Assembly (NCBI GenBank): GCA_949296775.1
Contig: CASFQA010000002.1
Coordinates: 284,305-348,304 of the forward strand
Reading direction: 5' to 3'
Length of the DNA: 64,000 bases
DNA from: an uncultured bacterium
GTDB lineage: Bacteria > Bacillota_I > Bacilli_A > RFN20 > CAG-826
Shown piece after piece: positions 34,288-42,430 of the stretch. Numbering within the stretch: the stretch's first letter is position 1; every line of letters starts with the position of its first letter. The notes below the pieces were generated by a model. That model searched no databases and had not been told where the DNA came from. It was given only the letters and a program-made list of their open reading frames with translations. The position numbers and the translations under genes were made by a program.

Positions 34288-35898
34288 ATGGCACCATCGG
34301 AAGAAAAAAATAAGACGGAAAAAATAGCCGACGTGAACGAATCGGTGGAAATCAGCAGTCGTCGCAACATCAAATTGGGCGGGTTGCTAGGGTATTTAGC
34401 TTTAGGAATCAACATCATATTTGGTCTTTTTTTCACCCCTTGGGTTATTGCCACTTTAGGCACGTCAAATTACGGCGTCTACACCTTAGCTACCAGCATA
34501 ATAAATTTATTCCTAATCGATTTCGGCTTAAGCACTACCACCAGCGTATTTCTTTCCAAATATCGCGCTTCTCATGATGAAGAGGCAGCCGACAAATTTA
34601 TCGGCGTCGTAACTAAAATATATCTTCTCATCGATTTAATAATTTTGGTTGTTTTTGTCGCGGCTTATTTCTTAATTGATTATATGTATGCCGGATTGTC
34701 CGCAACAGAAAAGGAAACCTTAAGAGGCGTTTTCTTGATTGTGGCCGCATTCTCTTTGATATCGTTTCCCTCGACAATTCTTACCGGCATCATCAATTCC
34801 AACGAGAAGTTTATTTTCCTCAAAGCTGTAGATTTGGCTGTAAAAGTCTCCTATGTTGGCTTCACAACTCTATCGCTTGTCCTTGGATGGGGGATATATG
34901 GCTTGGTACTATCCAATGCCCTAACTGGTATTTGCGGTATCATCATACGTTATTTATATATACATTTCCGTCTGCGTATCCGAATTCATTTAAAACAAAA
35001 AGGGGATTCAGCCTATCTAAAAAACATCATTTCCTATTCCCTGTTCGCCGCGGTGGCTTCTATCGCCGCTCGCCTTATCTTTAACATAATGCCTTCGGTT
35101 CTTGGCGTGGTTTCAAACAGCACTGAAATTGCCGTTTTTGGTATTGTCTCAACAATGGAAAGTTATATCTACATGTTTGGCGGCGTTTTCTTTGGCCTCT
35201 TCATGCCCAAAATCTTCAGGGTTAAAGAGAAAACCAATGATCCTGGCGCCATTGAGAGACTTGGCATCAGAATTGGCAGGATTCAAATGTTCTTTATCGG
35301 TTTAATTTTTTGCGGGTTTACCGCCTGCGGTCTGTCTTTTTTGAGATTATGGTTGGATACAACGGAGATACCTGCTTCCAAATTTTTGGATGTTTACTTC
35401 GGAATACTTTTAGTCTCGTCTTATCAAATGACCTACGTTCCAGCATGTATTTTTGATACGGCTTTGATGTCCTCAAAACAGGGAATCAAATGCTGTGCCA
35501 TTTCTCGCGTTTCTGCCGGAGTCATAAATGTGGGCCTGGGTTTTCTTTTTGCTTGGTTATATGGGGCGATGGGTGCCTCCGTTTCGATTTTCATAGCTCG
35601 TTCTCTTGATACAATCGCCCAATATTGTTTTTACAAGAAATACCTCAATGTTTCTGTCAAAAGCGTCATAGTTAAAGTGTATCTATCGTATTTCTTACCA
35701 ATAATCATCGCTTGCGCCGGGGGGCTTTGCATTACTCTATTTGTCCCTTTGCCGGAAGTTGCTACCTTTTTTGTCTCCGCTGCGTTTGTCGTCATATTTT
35801 TTGGCGGGTGCTCGTTCCTGTTTGGCATCGAAAAGCAAGATCGTGATAAAGTGGTTCGCAAGTTGAAAAAGGTTTTTAGAGGGGGATTAACTAAATAG
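34288..35898 (+). CDS. wzx: Polysaccharide flippase, Wzx-type (MOP superfamily)
   Basis: A 536-residue membrane protein with about twelve to fourteen helices. It opens with an extended polar N-terminus (about 25 residues) and then GLLGYLALGINIIFGLFFTPWVIATLGTSNYGVYTLA, the standard Wzx/RfbX start. The internal pattern (FGLFMPKIFRV loop, YGAMGASVSIFIARSLD late segment) fits the family. It moves the undecaprenyl-linked capsule repeat unit across the membrane and is paired with the Wzy-type polymerase at 36536. No ribosome site is visible, and a short hairpin lies at the predicted mRNA 5' end. Confidence 0.88.
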   Translation: MAPSEEKNKTEKIADVNESVEISSRRNIKLGGLLGYLALGINIIFGLFFTPWVIATLGTSNYGVYTLATSIINLFLIDFGLSTTTSVFLSKYRASHDEEAADKFIGVVTKIYLLIDLIILVVFVAAYFLIDYMYAGLSATEKETLRGVFLIVAAFSLISFPSTILTGIINSNEKFIFLKAVDLAVKVSYVGFTTLSLVLGWGIYGLVLSNALTGICGIIIRYLYIHFRLRIRIHLKQKGDSAYLKNIISYSLFAAVASIAARLIFNIMPSVLGVVSNSTEIAVFGIVSTMESYIYMFGGVFFGLFMPKIFRVKEKTNDPGAIERLGIRIGRIQMFFIGLIFCGFTACGLSFLRLWLDTTEIPASKFLDVYFGILLVSSYQMTYVPACIFDTALMSSKQGIKCCAISRVSAGVINVGLGFLFAWLYGAMGASVSIFIARSLDTIAQYCFYKKYLNVSVKSVIVKVYLSYFLPIIIACAGGLCITLFVPLPEVATFFVSAAFVVIFFGGCSFLFGIEKQDRDKVVRKLKKVFRGGLTK

Positions 35899-35958
35899 GA
35901 TTTCGAATTCATCAGAAAAATATTTTGCCTAGCGTTTCCCTTGGCGTGTTTACGTTGT

Positions 35959-35986
35959 TTGAGAACTGATATCGTGGCTCTATAAT
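35959..35986 (+). promoter_or_regulatory. Promoter of the wzy unit
   Basis: TTGAGA (35959-35964), 16-base spacer, TATAAT (35981-35986), 13 bases to ATG 36000. No ribosome site, so the leader is very short. Confidence 0.5.
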
Positions 35987-35999
35987 AAGTAACGTTTAT

Positions 36000-36539
36000 A
36001 TGATGACATATTCGCAGGACACAACAGAAAAAACCCCTAAAACGATTAATAAGCGCCATTTGGGCGTTGTTGTTCGTCGTTTCTTATTTTGCTTCTCGTG
36101 GATTACTGTTTCCGTTTGTCTTGTTGCTGTTATGTTCTCTGTGATGTCTGGGTCAAATATTGATTTTGCCGGTATTGGAATTGTCGGAAATTATGTAGCG
36201 GTTACTAATGGAATGATTTATCGAACTATCGATGTTGCAGCCAATAATGTCTGCGTAATCACTAATTATTTTAACTATTTGGATGAACCTCTAACTCAAC
36301 CTGCAGTATACGAAAGATATTGGCGGATTGCTTATCAGAGCCAATACGCCAATAAAGACGAATCATCATACGGGTATAAAGTTTCACCTTTTATCTTCAC
36401 TGTGAATATTGTTAAAGATGATGGTGAATACGGAACAATCGAAACTTTGTTTTTTGACAAGAACAGCCCGTGTTTGTTTACGAGGCCGCGGGACAATCAA
36501 GAACCGTTTACACAAATGTTTTATGCTAGAGAATTATGA
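36000..36539 (+). CDS. Hypothetical protein with one membrane helix
   Basis: A 179-residue protein: short basic cytoplasmic N-terminus (KTINKRHLGVVVRRF), one membrane helix (about residues 29-52, LFCFSWITVSVCLVAVMFSVM), then an extracytoplasmic domain of about 120 residues rich in Tyr and Asn. No family recognised. It overlaps the Wzy gene by 4 bases (ATGA), so the two are translationally coupled and it may assist chain polymerisation or length control. No Wzz-type motif is present, but no other chain-length regulator is encoded in the window either. Confidence 0.65.
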   Translation: MMTYSQDTTEKTPKTINKRHLGVVVRRFLFCFSWITVSVCLVAVMFSVMSGSNIDFAGIGIVGNYVAVTNGMIYRTIDVAANNVCVITNYFNYLDEPLTQPAVYERYWRIAYQSQYANKDESSYGYKVSPFIFTVNIVKDDGEYGTIETLFFDKNSPCLFTRPRDNQEPFTQMFYAREL

Positions 36540-37771
36540 AAGCGCTAACTATTAACGGGATTGGAAAATATTATAATTTTTTCTTGTTTTTTGGACTTTC
36601 GCTTCTGTTTTTCGGATGTTCAAACATTCTTTCTTTACAGGGATACTTAATAGTTTTAGGTGCTTCGATGTTGTACGTATCCTGTTTGCTTAAAGGTGCT
36701 TTTAAACCGAGCAAGTATTTTTGGCTTTTAGTTTGTTTTTGCGTTTCATACGCTATTTTTTCGTTTTTATCAGGAGATCGCACTGTCCGCAGCCTAATTT
36801 CGGCTTTTTCGTATTCTATATTTGTGCCAATAGGGATCTCGCTCCCTATTTTTCAAGACCCAACAAATGTTAAGTTGCGGAAAGGCATAATATGGTCTAT
36901 GGCTGCTGGCTTAGCCGTTTCAGCGTTTTTTACGGTCTTGGCCACCTATTTGTATGCGGGTAGGGATCTTGGGGATATTTTAATTACTTTTTGGGATGAC
37001 GAATCTACGGTTCGGACTGGTATTCAATTGTATTTCATCCCTTTATTCTCTATTTCATTAGCTTACTTTTTCGGATGGAAACGAAGTCTACACTCTGCAA
37101 CTTATTGGGTTGGATTTATTGGGTTCGCTATATTCGACATTTTTGTACTTTATTTTTCTTTGGAGATAGGCAATAGAGCCATATTTGTTTCTTTTGTCGC
37201 GCTATTTTTGTACGTGCTTATTCGAATTATCAACACCTCAAAATCTAGAACCTTCAAAATTACTTTTTTCGTTTTCCTTTCAATTGTCTTGATTGTTGCG
37301 CTTGGCCTCTTTCTTGGTATTTTGCCCGTCCCTGATTTTTTGGCAAATATTCCTGTTATAGAACGGTTTTTAAATGGAGGTTCAAATAATCGTCGTCTAA
37401 GTCTATATATCGATTTTATTCAAAATTTTTGGAAGTATCCGTTTGGCGGTACTTTTCACGATATAAAAGACGTTTACGTTCATAACTTTATTTTGGATAT
37501 TTACACATTCGGTGGCATTATTCCTTTTGCGTTTTTCTTGGTTCTTTTATTTTTATTTTTTAAAAACTTTAAATATCTAAATTCCAATGCATATTTGCAC
37601 GACGATGTTAAATTTTTGCTGGTTGGTATCTTTTTTCTCGGAATGTTTGAGCCGCTTTTTCAGGCCAATCCGCTTTATATTTCCTTTGTTTTGTTTTTGT
37701 TTAATATCGGTTTTTCTGCTTGTCCAACCAAGATTTATCGGAGAACGCTTTTAAGACGTTTTAATGTGTAA
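36536..37771 (+). CDS. wzy: O-antigen/capsule polymerase, Wzy-type
   Basis: A 411-residue, very hydrophobic protein with about eleven or twelve membrane helices. Between the late helices there is a large polar loop containing NGGSNNRRLSLYIDFIQNFWKYPFGG and YVHNFILDIYTFGGIIPF, the usual signature of Wzy/WaaL-type polymerases (an RxxL / HNxxL pair). It would join capsule repeat units on the outer face after Wzx flipping. AT-rich DNA, as for the rest of this block. Start ATG 36536 overlaps the preceding stop by 4 bases. Confidence 0.82.
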   Translation: MKALTINGIGKYYNFFLFFGLSLLFFGCSNILSLQGYLIVLGASMLYVSCLLKGAFKPSKYFWLLVCFCVSYAIFSFLSGDRTVRSLISAFSYSIFVPIGISLPIFQDPTNVKLRKGIIWSMAAGLAVSAFFTVLATYLYAGRDLGDILITFWDDESTVRTGIQLYFIPLFSISLAYFFGWKRSLHSATYWVGFIGFAIFDIFVLYFSLEIGNRAIFVSFVALFLYVLIRIINTSKSRTFKITFFVFLSIVLIVALGLFLGILPVPDFLANIPVIERFLNGGSNNRRLSLYIDFIQNFWKYPFGGTFHDIKDVYVHNFILDIYTFGGIIPFAFFLVLLFLFFKNFKYLNSNAYLHDDVKFLLVGIFFLGMFEPLFQANPLYISFVLFLFNIGFSACPTKIYRRTLLRRFNV

Positions 37772-37774
37772 GTT

Positions 37775-38971
37775 ATGCCAACAAATTTTGCTCTTTCGCC
37801 TTCGGAACGGCCAATCAACATTACATTTTGCTTTTATTTTTTGTCTGGTCATGTTGTTGCTTTTTGTGACGAACTAGACAAAAGACCTGATGTCAACTTT
37901 TCTTTTGTGTCTGTATGTGGTCCCCAAGGTCTAAAAAAAGATCTAGGAGATTTTTCTGATAGGCCTTATTTAATCAGACCATATTTGAACGATAGCGAGT
38001 TAACCAAAGCCAAACTGGCGATAAAGAAAGCCGATATTCTCATTTCTTACTGTTGCGATTTAACTAAAACTTGTTTGAGTGAATTTAATGGGAATTTATT
38101 TTTAATGTCTGAAAATTTTCTTAGAAAAAAGACTGACTTTTTTAATCCTCTTACTATCGCAAGGGCCGTCCATATTCGTTATTTGATTCGCCCGTTTGTG
38201 AAACACAACGCTTCTCTTCTTTGTAGTGGCTTTTCTTCCTGCTTAGATTTCGGGAAAATCGGTTTGTTCAAAGGAAAGATGCATAAATGGGGATATTTCG
38301 TACAAGACCGATATTTTTGTGAAGAGAACAGATCTTATTTTTCGGATGGGAAAATTCGTTTTTTGTGGAGTGGCAGGTTTATAAAGTGGAAACATCCGGA
38401 AATTCCGTTTTTGGTCGCTGACGTTCTCGACCGATTTGAACCTTCGCTGGATTACGAAATTACCCTTACAACTACTACTTGCGATGAACTTACGCGTTTT
38501 CTTAAGAAAATAGGTTGGCCGATAAAATATCCAAAAATAAAAGTTAAGGGCTTTTTAAAACCAGACGAATTAATTTTAGAAATGCACAAATCCGATGTCT
38601 ATTTATTCCCAAGCGATTGCGGCGAAGGGTGGGGCGTTGTTTTGAGTGAAGCTATGGCTTCCGGGTGTTGTCCCATTGCGAATGTTGCTGCTGGCGCTAG
38701 CGGGTATTTAATTAAAGATGGGGCAAATGGTTTTGGTTATTCATCCCGCAGCGAGTTTATTGATGTTATAAAATCTATTGCCAAAGACAAATTTCAAATT
38801 GTAAAGATGGGCAAGAATGCAAGAAAATTTCTTAAAGAATGTTATTGCTCAAGAGTCGCAGCTGATAATTTGCTTGCCTTTGCCAAAAACAAATTAGTAA
38901 AAGACGCTACGTCTCCGGAACCGTTTTCTGCAGCCGACAAGAATAGCAAAGGAATATGGCTGCCAAATTGA
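37775..38971 (+). CDS. Glycosyltransferase family 4
   Basis: A 398-residue GT-B enzyme. The donor half is clear: FLWSGRFIKWKHPEIPFLVADVL (near residue 195), KGFLKPDELILEMHKSDVYLFPSDCGEGWGVVLSEAMASGCCPIA with the catalytic-region E-x7-E (EGWGVVLSE), and GYLIKDGANGFGY. The N-terminal half is divergent. It probably acts on the capsule repeat unit at the cytoplasmic face. It lies 3 bases after the polymerase gene and is the last gene of the AT-rich unit; the fnl operon that follows has its own promoter and a different composition. Confidence 0.88.
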   Translation: MPTNFALSPSERPINITFCFYFLSGHVVAFCDELDKRPDVNFSFVSVCGPQGLKKDLGDFSDRPYLIRPYLNDSELTKAKLAIKKADILISYCCDLTKTCLSEFNGNLFLMSENFLRKKTDFFNPLTIARAVHIRYLIRPFVKHNASLLCSGFSSCLDFGKIGLFKGKMHKWGYFVQDRYFCEENRSYFSDGKIRFLWSGRFIKWKHPEIPFLVADVLDRFEPSLDYEITLTTTTCDELTRFLKKIGWPIKYPKIKVKGFLKPDELILEMHKSDVYLFPSDCGEGWGVVLSEAMASGCCPIANVAAGASGYLIKDGANGFGYSSRSEFIDVIKSIAKDKFQIVKMGKNARKFLKECYCSRVAADNLLAFAKNKLVKDATSPEPFSAADKNSKGIWLPN

Positions 38972-39004
38972 ATTGTTTCTTTGGTAACTTTTTTGCTGTT
39001 GCCT

Positions 39005-39032
39005 TTGTCATTTTGGTTAATATGAGTATAGT
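39005..39032 (+). promoter_or_regulatory. Promoter of the fnlABC operon
   Basis: TTGTCA (39005-39010), 16-base spacer, TATAGT (39027-39032), followed by a leader with AAGGAG 11 bases before ATG 39067. Confidence 0.65.
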
Positions 39033-39066
39033 ATCAACGTCAATCATATAAGGAGAAACAAACCTG

Positions 39067-40089
39067 ATGAATATACTCAAAGACAAAGTCCTCCTCATCA
39101 CCGGCGGCACTGGCTCTTTCGGCCATGCCGTGGTCGATCGTTTCCTAAACACCGACATCAAGGAAATCCGCATCCTCTCCCGCGACGAGAAGAAGCAAGA
39201 CGACATGCGGAAGGCCTATGATAACGACAAACTTAAGTTCTATATCGGTGACGTGAGGAACCTTGCCTCTATCGACTATGCCTTCCGCGGCGTCGATTAC
39301 GTCTTCTCGGCCGCGGCTTTAAAACAGGTCCCCTCCTGCGAGTTTTACCCGATGGAGGCGGTTCGAACCAATGTTGAAGGTTCAGATAACGTCATCACTG
39401 CCTGCGTCAAAAACAAGGTCAAGAAGGCCATCTTCCTCTCGACCGATAAAGCCGCTTATCCGATTAATGCCATGGGCATGACCAAGGCTTTGATGGAAAA
39501 GAATGTAGTCGCGCGCTCAAGGCAACTATTAGAAGGCGACACCGTCCTTTGCTTAACCCGTTATGGCAACGTCATGGCGAGCCGGGGATCGGTCATTCCT
39601 TTGTTCTTACAGCAAATCCATGCTGGCAAACCCATCACCATCACCAATCCCGAGATGACTAGGTTCATGATGACTCTTGATGACGCGGTCGACCTAGTGC
39701 TATATGCCTTTGAGCATGGCGAACAAGGCGATCTCTTCGTTCAAAAAGCCCCGGCGGCGACCATCGACGTCTTAGCCAAGGCCATCATCGACTTAACCAA
39801 CTCCAATACGGGCATCGACTACATCGGGACCCGACATGGCGAAAAGCTTTATGAGACTTTGGTCACCCAGGAGGAAATGCTCCGGGCCGAGGATATGGGC
39901 AACTTCTTCTGCATCCACGCCGACAACCGCGACCTCAACTACGATAAATATGTCGAGAAAGGGATGAAGCGGACCATCCTCCCCGATTCCTATACCTCCC
40001 ATAACACCGGACGGCTCGATGTTGAGGGAATGAAAGAACTGCTTAAGCGCCTCGAGCTCTTCGGTGGCCCAGTCAAACAGCACGAATAG
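39067..40089 (+). CDS. fnlA: UDP-N-acetylglucosamine 4,6-dehydratase/5-epimerase (FnlA/CapE)
   Basis: A 340-residue SDR of the CapE/FnlA class: GGTGSFGHAVVDRFL nucleotide-binding loop near residue 10, SRDEKKQDDMR, AALKQVPSCEFYP, and the atypical catalytic segment STDKAAYPINAMGMTKALME, where Met replaces the usual Tyr of YxxxK as in CapE. It converts UDP-GlcNAc to a 4-keto-6-deoxy intermediate, the first step to UDP-N-acetyl-L-fucosamine. The next two genes encode the remaining steps, so the assignment is strong. Codons are GC-richer than in the preceding glycosyltransferase genes. Confidence 0.92.
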   Translation: MNILKDKVLLITGGTGSFGHAVVDRFLNTDIKEIRILSRDEKKQDDMRKAYDNDKLKFYIGDVRNLASIDYAFRGVDYVFSAAALKQVPSCEFYPMEAVRTNVEGSDNVITACVKNKVKKAIFLSTDKAAYPINAMGMTKALMEKNVVARSRQLLEGDTVLCLTRYGNVMASRGSVIPLFLQQIHAGKPITITNPEMTRFMMTLDDAVDLVLYAFEHGEQGDLFVQKAPAATIDVLAKAIIDLTNSNTGIDYIGTRHGEKLYETLVTQEEMLRAEDMGNFFCIHADNRDLNYDKYVEKGMKRTILPDSYTSHNTGRLDVEGMKELLKRLELFGGPVKQHE

Positions 40090-40092
40090 ACC

Positions 40093-41202
40093 ATGAAAGT
40101 CCTCGTCACCGGCGCCTCCGGATTCATCGGGAAGAACCTTTGCCTCCGTTTGAAAGAAGCGGGAATGGAAAGCTTGCCGATTGACAAAGAAAACATCGCA
40201 GATTTAGAGAAATCCGTCAAAGCAGCCGATTTTTGCGTCCATTTAGCAGGGATAAATCGTCCGCTTGACCCAAAGGAATTTTACGACGGGAACGCCAATC
40301 TGACCTACCGGTTGGTCGAAGCGGTCAAAGCATCCAACAAGCGCTTGCCGATCGTTTTCGCTTCCTCGACCCAAGCCGCCCTAGATAACGATTACGGCAA
40401 ATCGAAGAAGATGGCTGAGGACGAGTTGTTCGCTTTTCAGCAAGAATGCTCTAACCCCGTCTATGTCTACCGGTTCTCCAATGTCTTCGGCAAATGGTGC
40501 CGGCCCAACTACAACTCGGTGGTGGCGACCTTCTGCTACAACATCGCCCACGATTTGCCGATTAAGGTATCCGACCCCTCCGCCAGACGGGACTTCATCT
40601 ATATCGATGACATATGCGATACCGTTATCGATTTGATCAAAACCAAAGAACACAAAGGCTCAAACGAGATCCTTTACATCAAACCTTCATACGACAAGTC
40701 GATTGGGGAAATCGCCAACCTGATCCAGTCGTTTAAGGATTCCCGATCCAATTTGATGTTGCCTTATCAAGGCGATGAGTTCGATAAGAAGCTTTACGCC
40801 ACCTACTTATCTTATTTGCCGGAGGATAATTGCTTCGCCTATCCGCTTAATAGCCACGTCGATCACCGGGGGTCATTCACCGAGTTCTACCGGACCGATG
40901 GCTATGGCCAGCTAAGCGTCAACGTCTCCAAGCCCGGCATCACCAAAGGCAACCATTATCACCATACCAAAAACGAGAAATTCCTCGTCGTCAAAGGGAC
41001 TTGCTCGATTAGATTCCGGAAAGTCGGGGACACAAAGGTTTGTGAATATGTCTGCTCCGGCGATAATCTGGTGGTCGTGGATGTCCCCTGTGGGTATACC
41101 CATTCGATAACCAACATCGGAACCGAGGATTCGGTTACCATTATGTGGGCATCCGAATTATTCGATCCCAATAACCCCGACACGATTTATGAGGAGGTAT
41201 GA
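40093..41202 (+). CDS. fnlB: UDP-sugar 4-reductase with C-terminal cupin (FnlB/CapF)
   Basis: A 369-residue two-domain protein. The N-terminal SDR half has TGASGFIGKNLCLRL and VYRFSNVFGKWCRPNYNSV; the C-terminal cupin (about residues 255-369) has the metal-binding GNHYHHTKNEKFLVVKG and PCGYTHSITNIG. This fusion is specific to CapF, which reduces the keto intermediate of the UDP-L-FucNAc pathway after an epimerisation step. It starts 3 bases after fnlA and ends overlapping the fnlC leader, with GAGGAGG inside its last codons serving the next gene. Confidence 0.92.
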   Translation: MKVLVTGASGFIGKNLCLRLKEAGMESLPIDKENIADLEKSVKAADFCVHLAGINRPLDPKEFYDGNANLTYRLVEAVKASNKRLPIVFASSTQAALDNDYGKSKKMAEDELFAFQQECSNPVYVYRFSNVFGKWCRPNYNSVVATFCYNIAHDLPIKVSDPSARRDFIYIDDICDTVIDLIKTKEHKGSNEILYIKPSYDKSIGEIANLIQSFKDSRSNLMLPYQGDEFDKKLYATYLSYLPEDNCFAYPLNSHVDHRGSFTEFYRTDGYGQLSVNVSKPGITKGNHYHHTKNEKFLVVKGTCSIRFRKVGDTKVCEYVCSGDNLVVVDVPCGYTHSITNIGTEDSVTIMWASELFDPNNPDTIYEEV

Positions 41203-41207
41203 ACACC

Positions 41208-42335
41208 ATGGCCAATAAACTCAAGTTAATGACAATTCTCGGGACTAGACCTGAGATCATCCGTCTCTGTGAAACCATCAAAGCCTGCGATAAGTACTTT
41301 GATCATATCTTGGTCCATACGGGTCAGAATTATGACTATGAGTTAAACCAAGTCTTCTTCGATGAACTAGGCTTAAGGGCCCCTGATTACTACCTCGACT
41401 GCGCTGGGTCGACGTTAGGGGAAACCATGGGCAACGTCATCGCCAAGTCCTATGCCTTAATCCAACAAGAGAAACCGGATGCCGTTTTGGTGTTGGGCGA
41501 CACCAACAGTGCCCTCTCAGCCATCGCCGCCAAGCGGCTAAAGACACCGATATTCCATATGGAAGCGGGCAATCGGTGTTGGGATTGGAACGTGGCCGAG
41601 ATGACCAACCGGACCATCGTCGACCATATCGCCGACATCAACCTGCCTTACACCGAGAATGCCAGGCGTTACCTATTGCAGGAAGGGATCGACGGCAAGA
41701 CCATCTTCGTAACCGGCTCACCGATGAAAGAGGTCTTGGATAAATACCAAGACAAAATCGATAACAGCAACGTCCTTGAGCAATTAGGTTTGGAGAAGAA
41801 CAAGTACATCGTCGTCTCCGCCCACCGGGAAGAGAACATCGATATCGAAAAGAACTTCCTTGAATTGATGGAGAGCATCAATGCCATCGCCGAGAAGTAC
41901 CAGGTCCCAGTCATCTACTCCACCCATCCTCGAAGCCGGAAGTTCATCGAGAAACGGAATTTCAAGTTCCATCCATTGGTCCAAAACCTCAAGCCATTTG
42001 GCCTATTTGAATACGTTAAATTAGAGAAGAATGCTTTGTGCGTCCTATCCGACTCAGGAACCCTTACCGAGGAGTCGGCCATCGAGCAATTCCCCGGGGT
42101 GTTGATCAGAACATCGACCGAACGGCCTGAAGGCCTAGACGCCGGATCCATCGTCGTCGGCGGCATCGACAAAGAGGACGTGCTAAAAGCTACTGAACTA
42201 GCGATTGCTATGCATAATAACCACGAGCCTTTGCCATTGTCAGATTCTTACGAAGTAACCAATACATCCATTAGGGTGGTTAGGGTTATCCAAAGCTATG
42301 CCAATATCGTCAATATGACGACATGGCGGAAGTAA
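41208..42335 (+). CDS. fnlC: UDP-N-acetyl sugar 2-epimerase, WecB-like (FnlC/CapG)
   Basis: A 375-residue epimerase of the WecB/CapG fold: TILGTRPEIIRLCETIKAC opening, HTGQNYDYELNQVFF, VLGDTNSALSAIAAKRL, HMEAGNRCWDWNVAEMTNR, VVSAHREENI, and LSDSGTLTEESAIEQFPGVLIRTSTERPEG. GNRCWD in place of GLRT is typical of the FnlC/CapG branch. It performs the last step to UDP-L-FucNAc. Start chosen at ATG 41208, 10 bases after AGGAGG; ATG 41199 overlaps the fnlB stop but sits only 1 base from that site. Confidence 0.92.
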   Translation: MANKLKLMTILGTRPEIIRLCETIKACDKYFDHILVHTGQNYDYELNQVFFDELGLRAPDYYLDCAGSTLGETMGNVIAKSYALIQQEKPDAVLVLGDTNSALSAIAAKRLKTPIFHMEAGNRCWDWNVAEMTNRTIVDHIADINLPYTENARRYLLQEGIDGKTIFVTGSPMKEVLDKYQDKIDNSNVLEQLGLEKNKYIVVSAHREENIDIEKNFLELMESINAIAEKYQVPVIYSTHPRSRKFIEKRNFKFHPLVQNLKPFGLFEYVKLEKNALCVLSDSGTLTEESAIEQFPGVLIRTSTERPEGLDAGSIVVGGIDKEDVLKATELAIAMHNNHEPLPLSDSYEVTNTSIRVVRVIQSYANIVNMTTWRK

Positions 42336-42414
42336 AACGGAAAATCGCCATTTCGATTAACGAACGATTCCAATTCTTTTCCCACTTCCCACTGCAACCT
42401 TAGCCTTAAGGCTA

Positions 42415-42420
42415 TATAAT
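42415..42420 (+). promoter_or_regulatory. -10 box directly before the helicase gene
   Basis: TATAAT, then 10 bases to ATG 42431, with no ribosome site. The -35 region is weak. The transcript leader would be about 3-5 bases. Confidence 0.5.
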
Positions 42421-42430
42421 TTCTTTTGCT

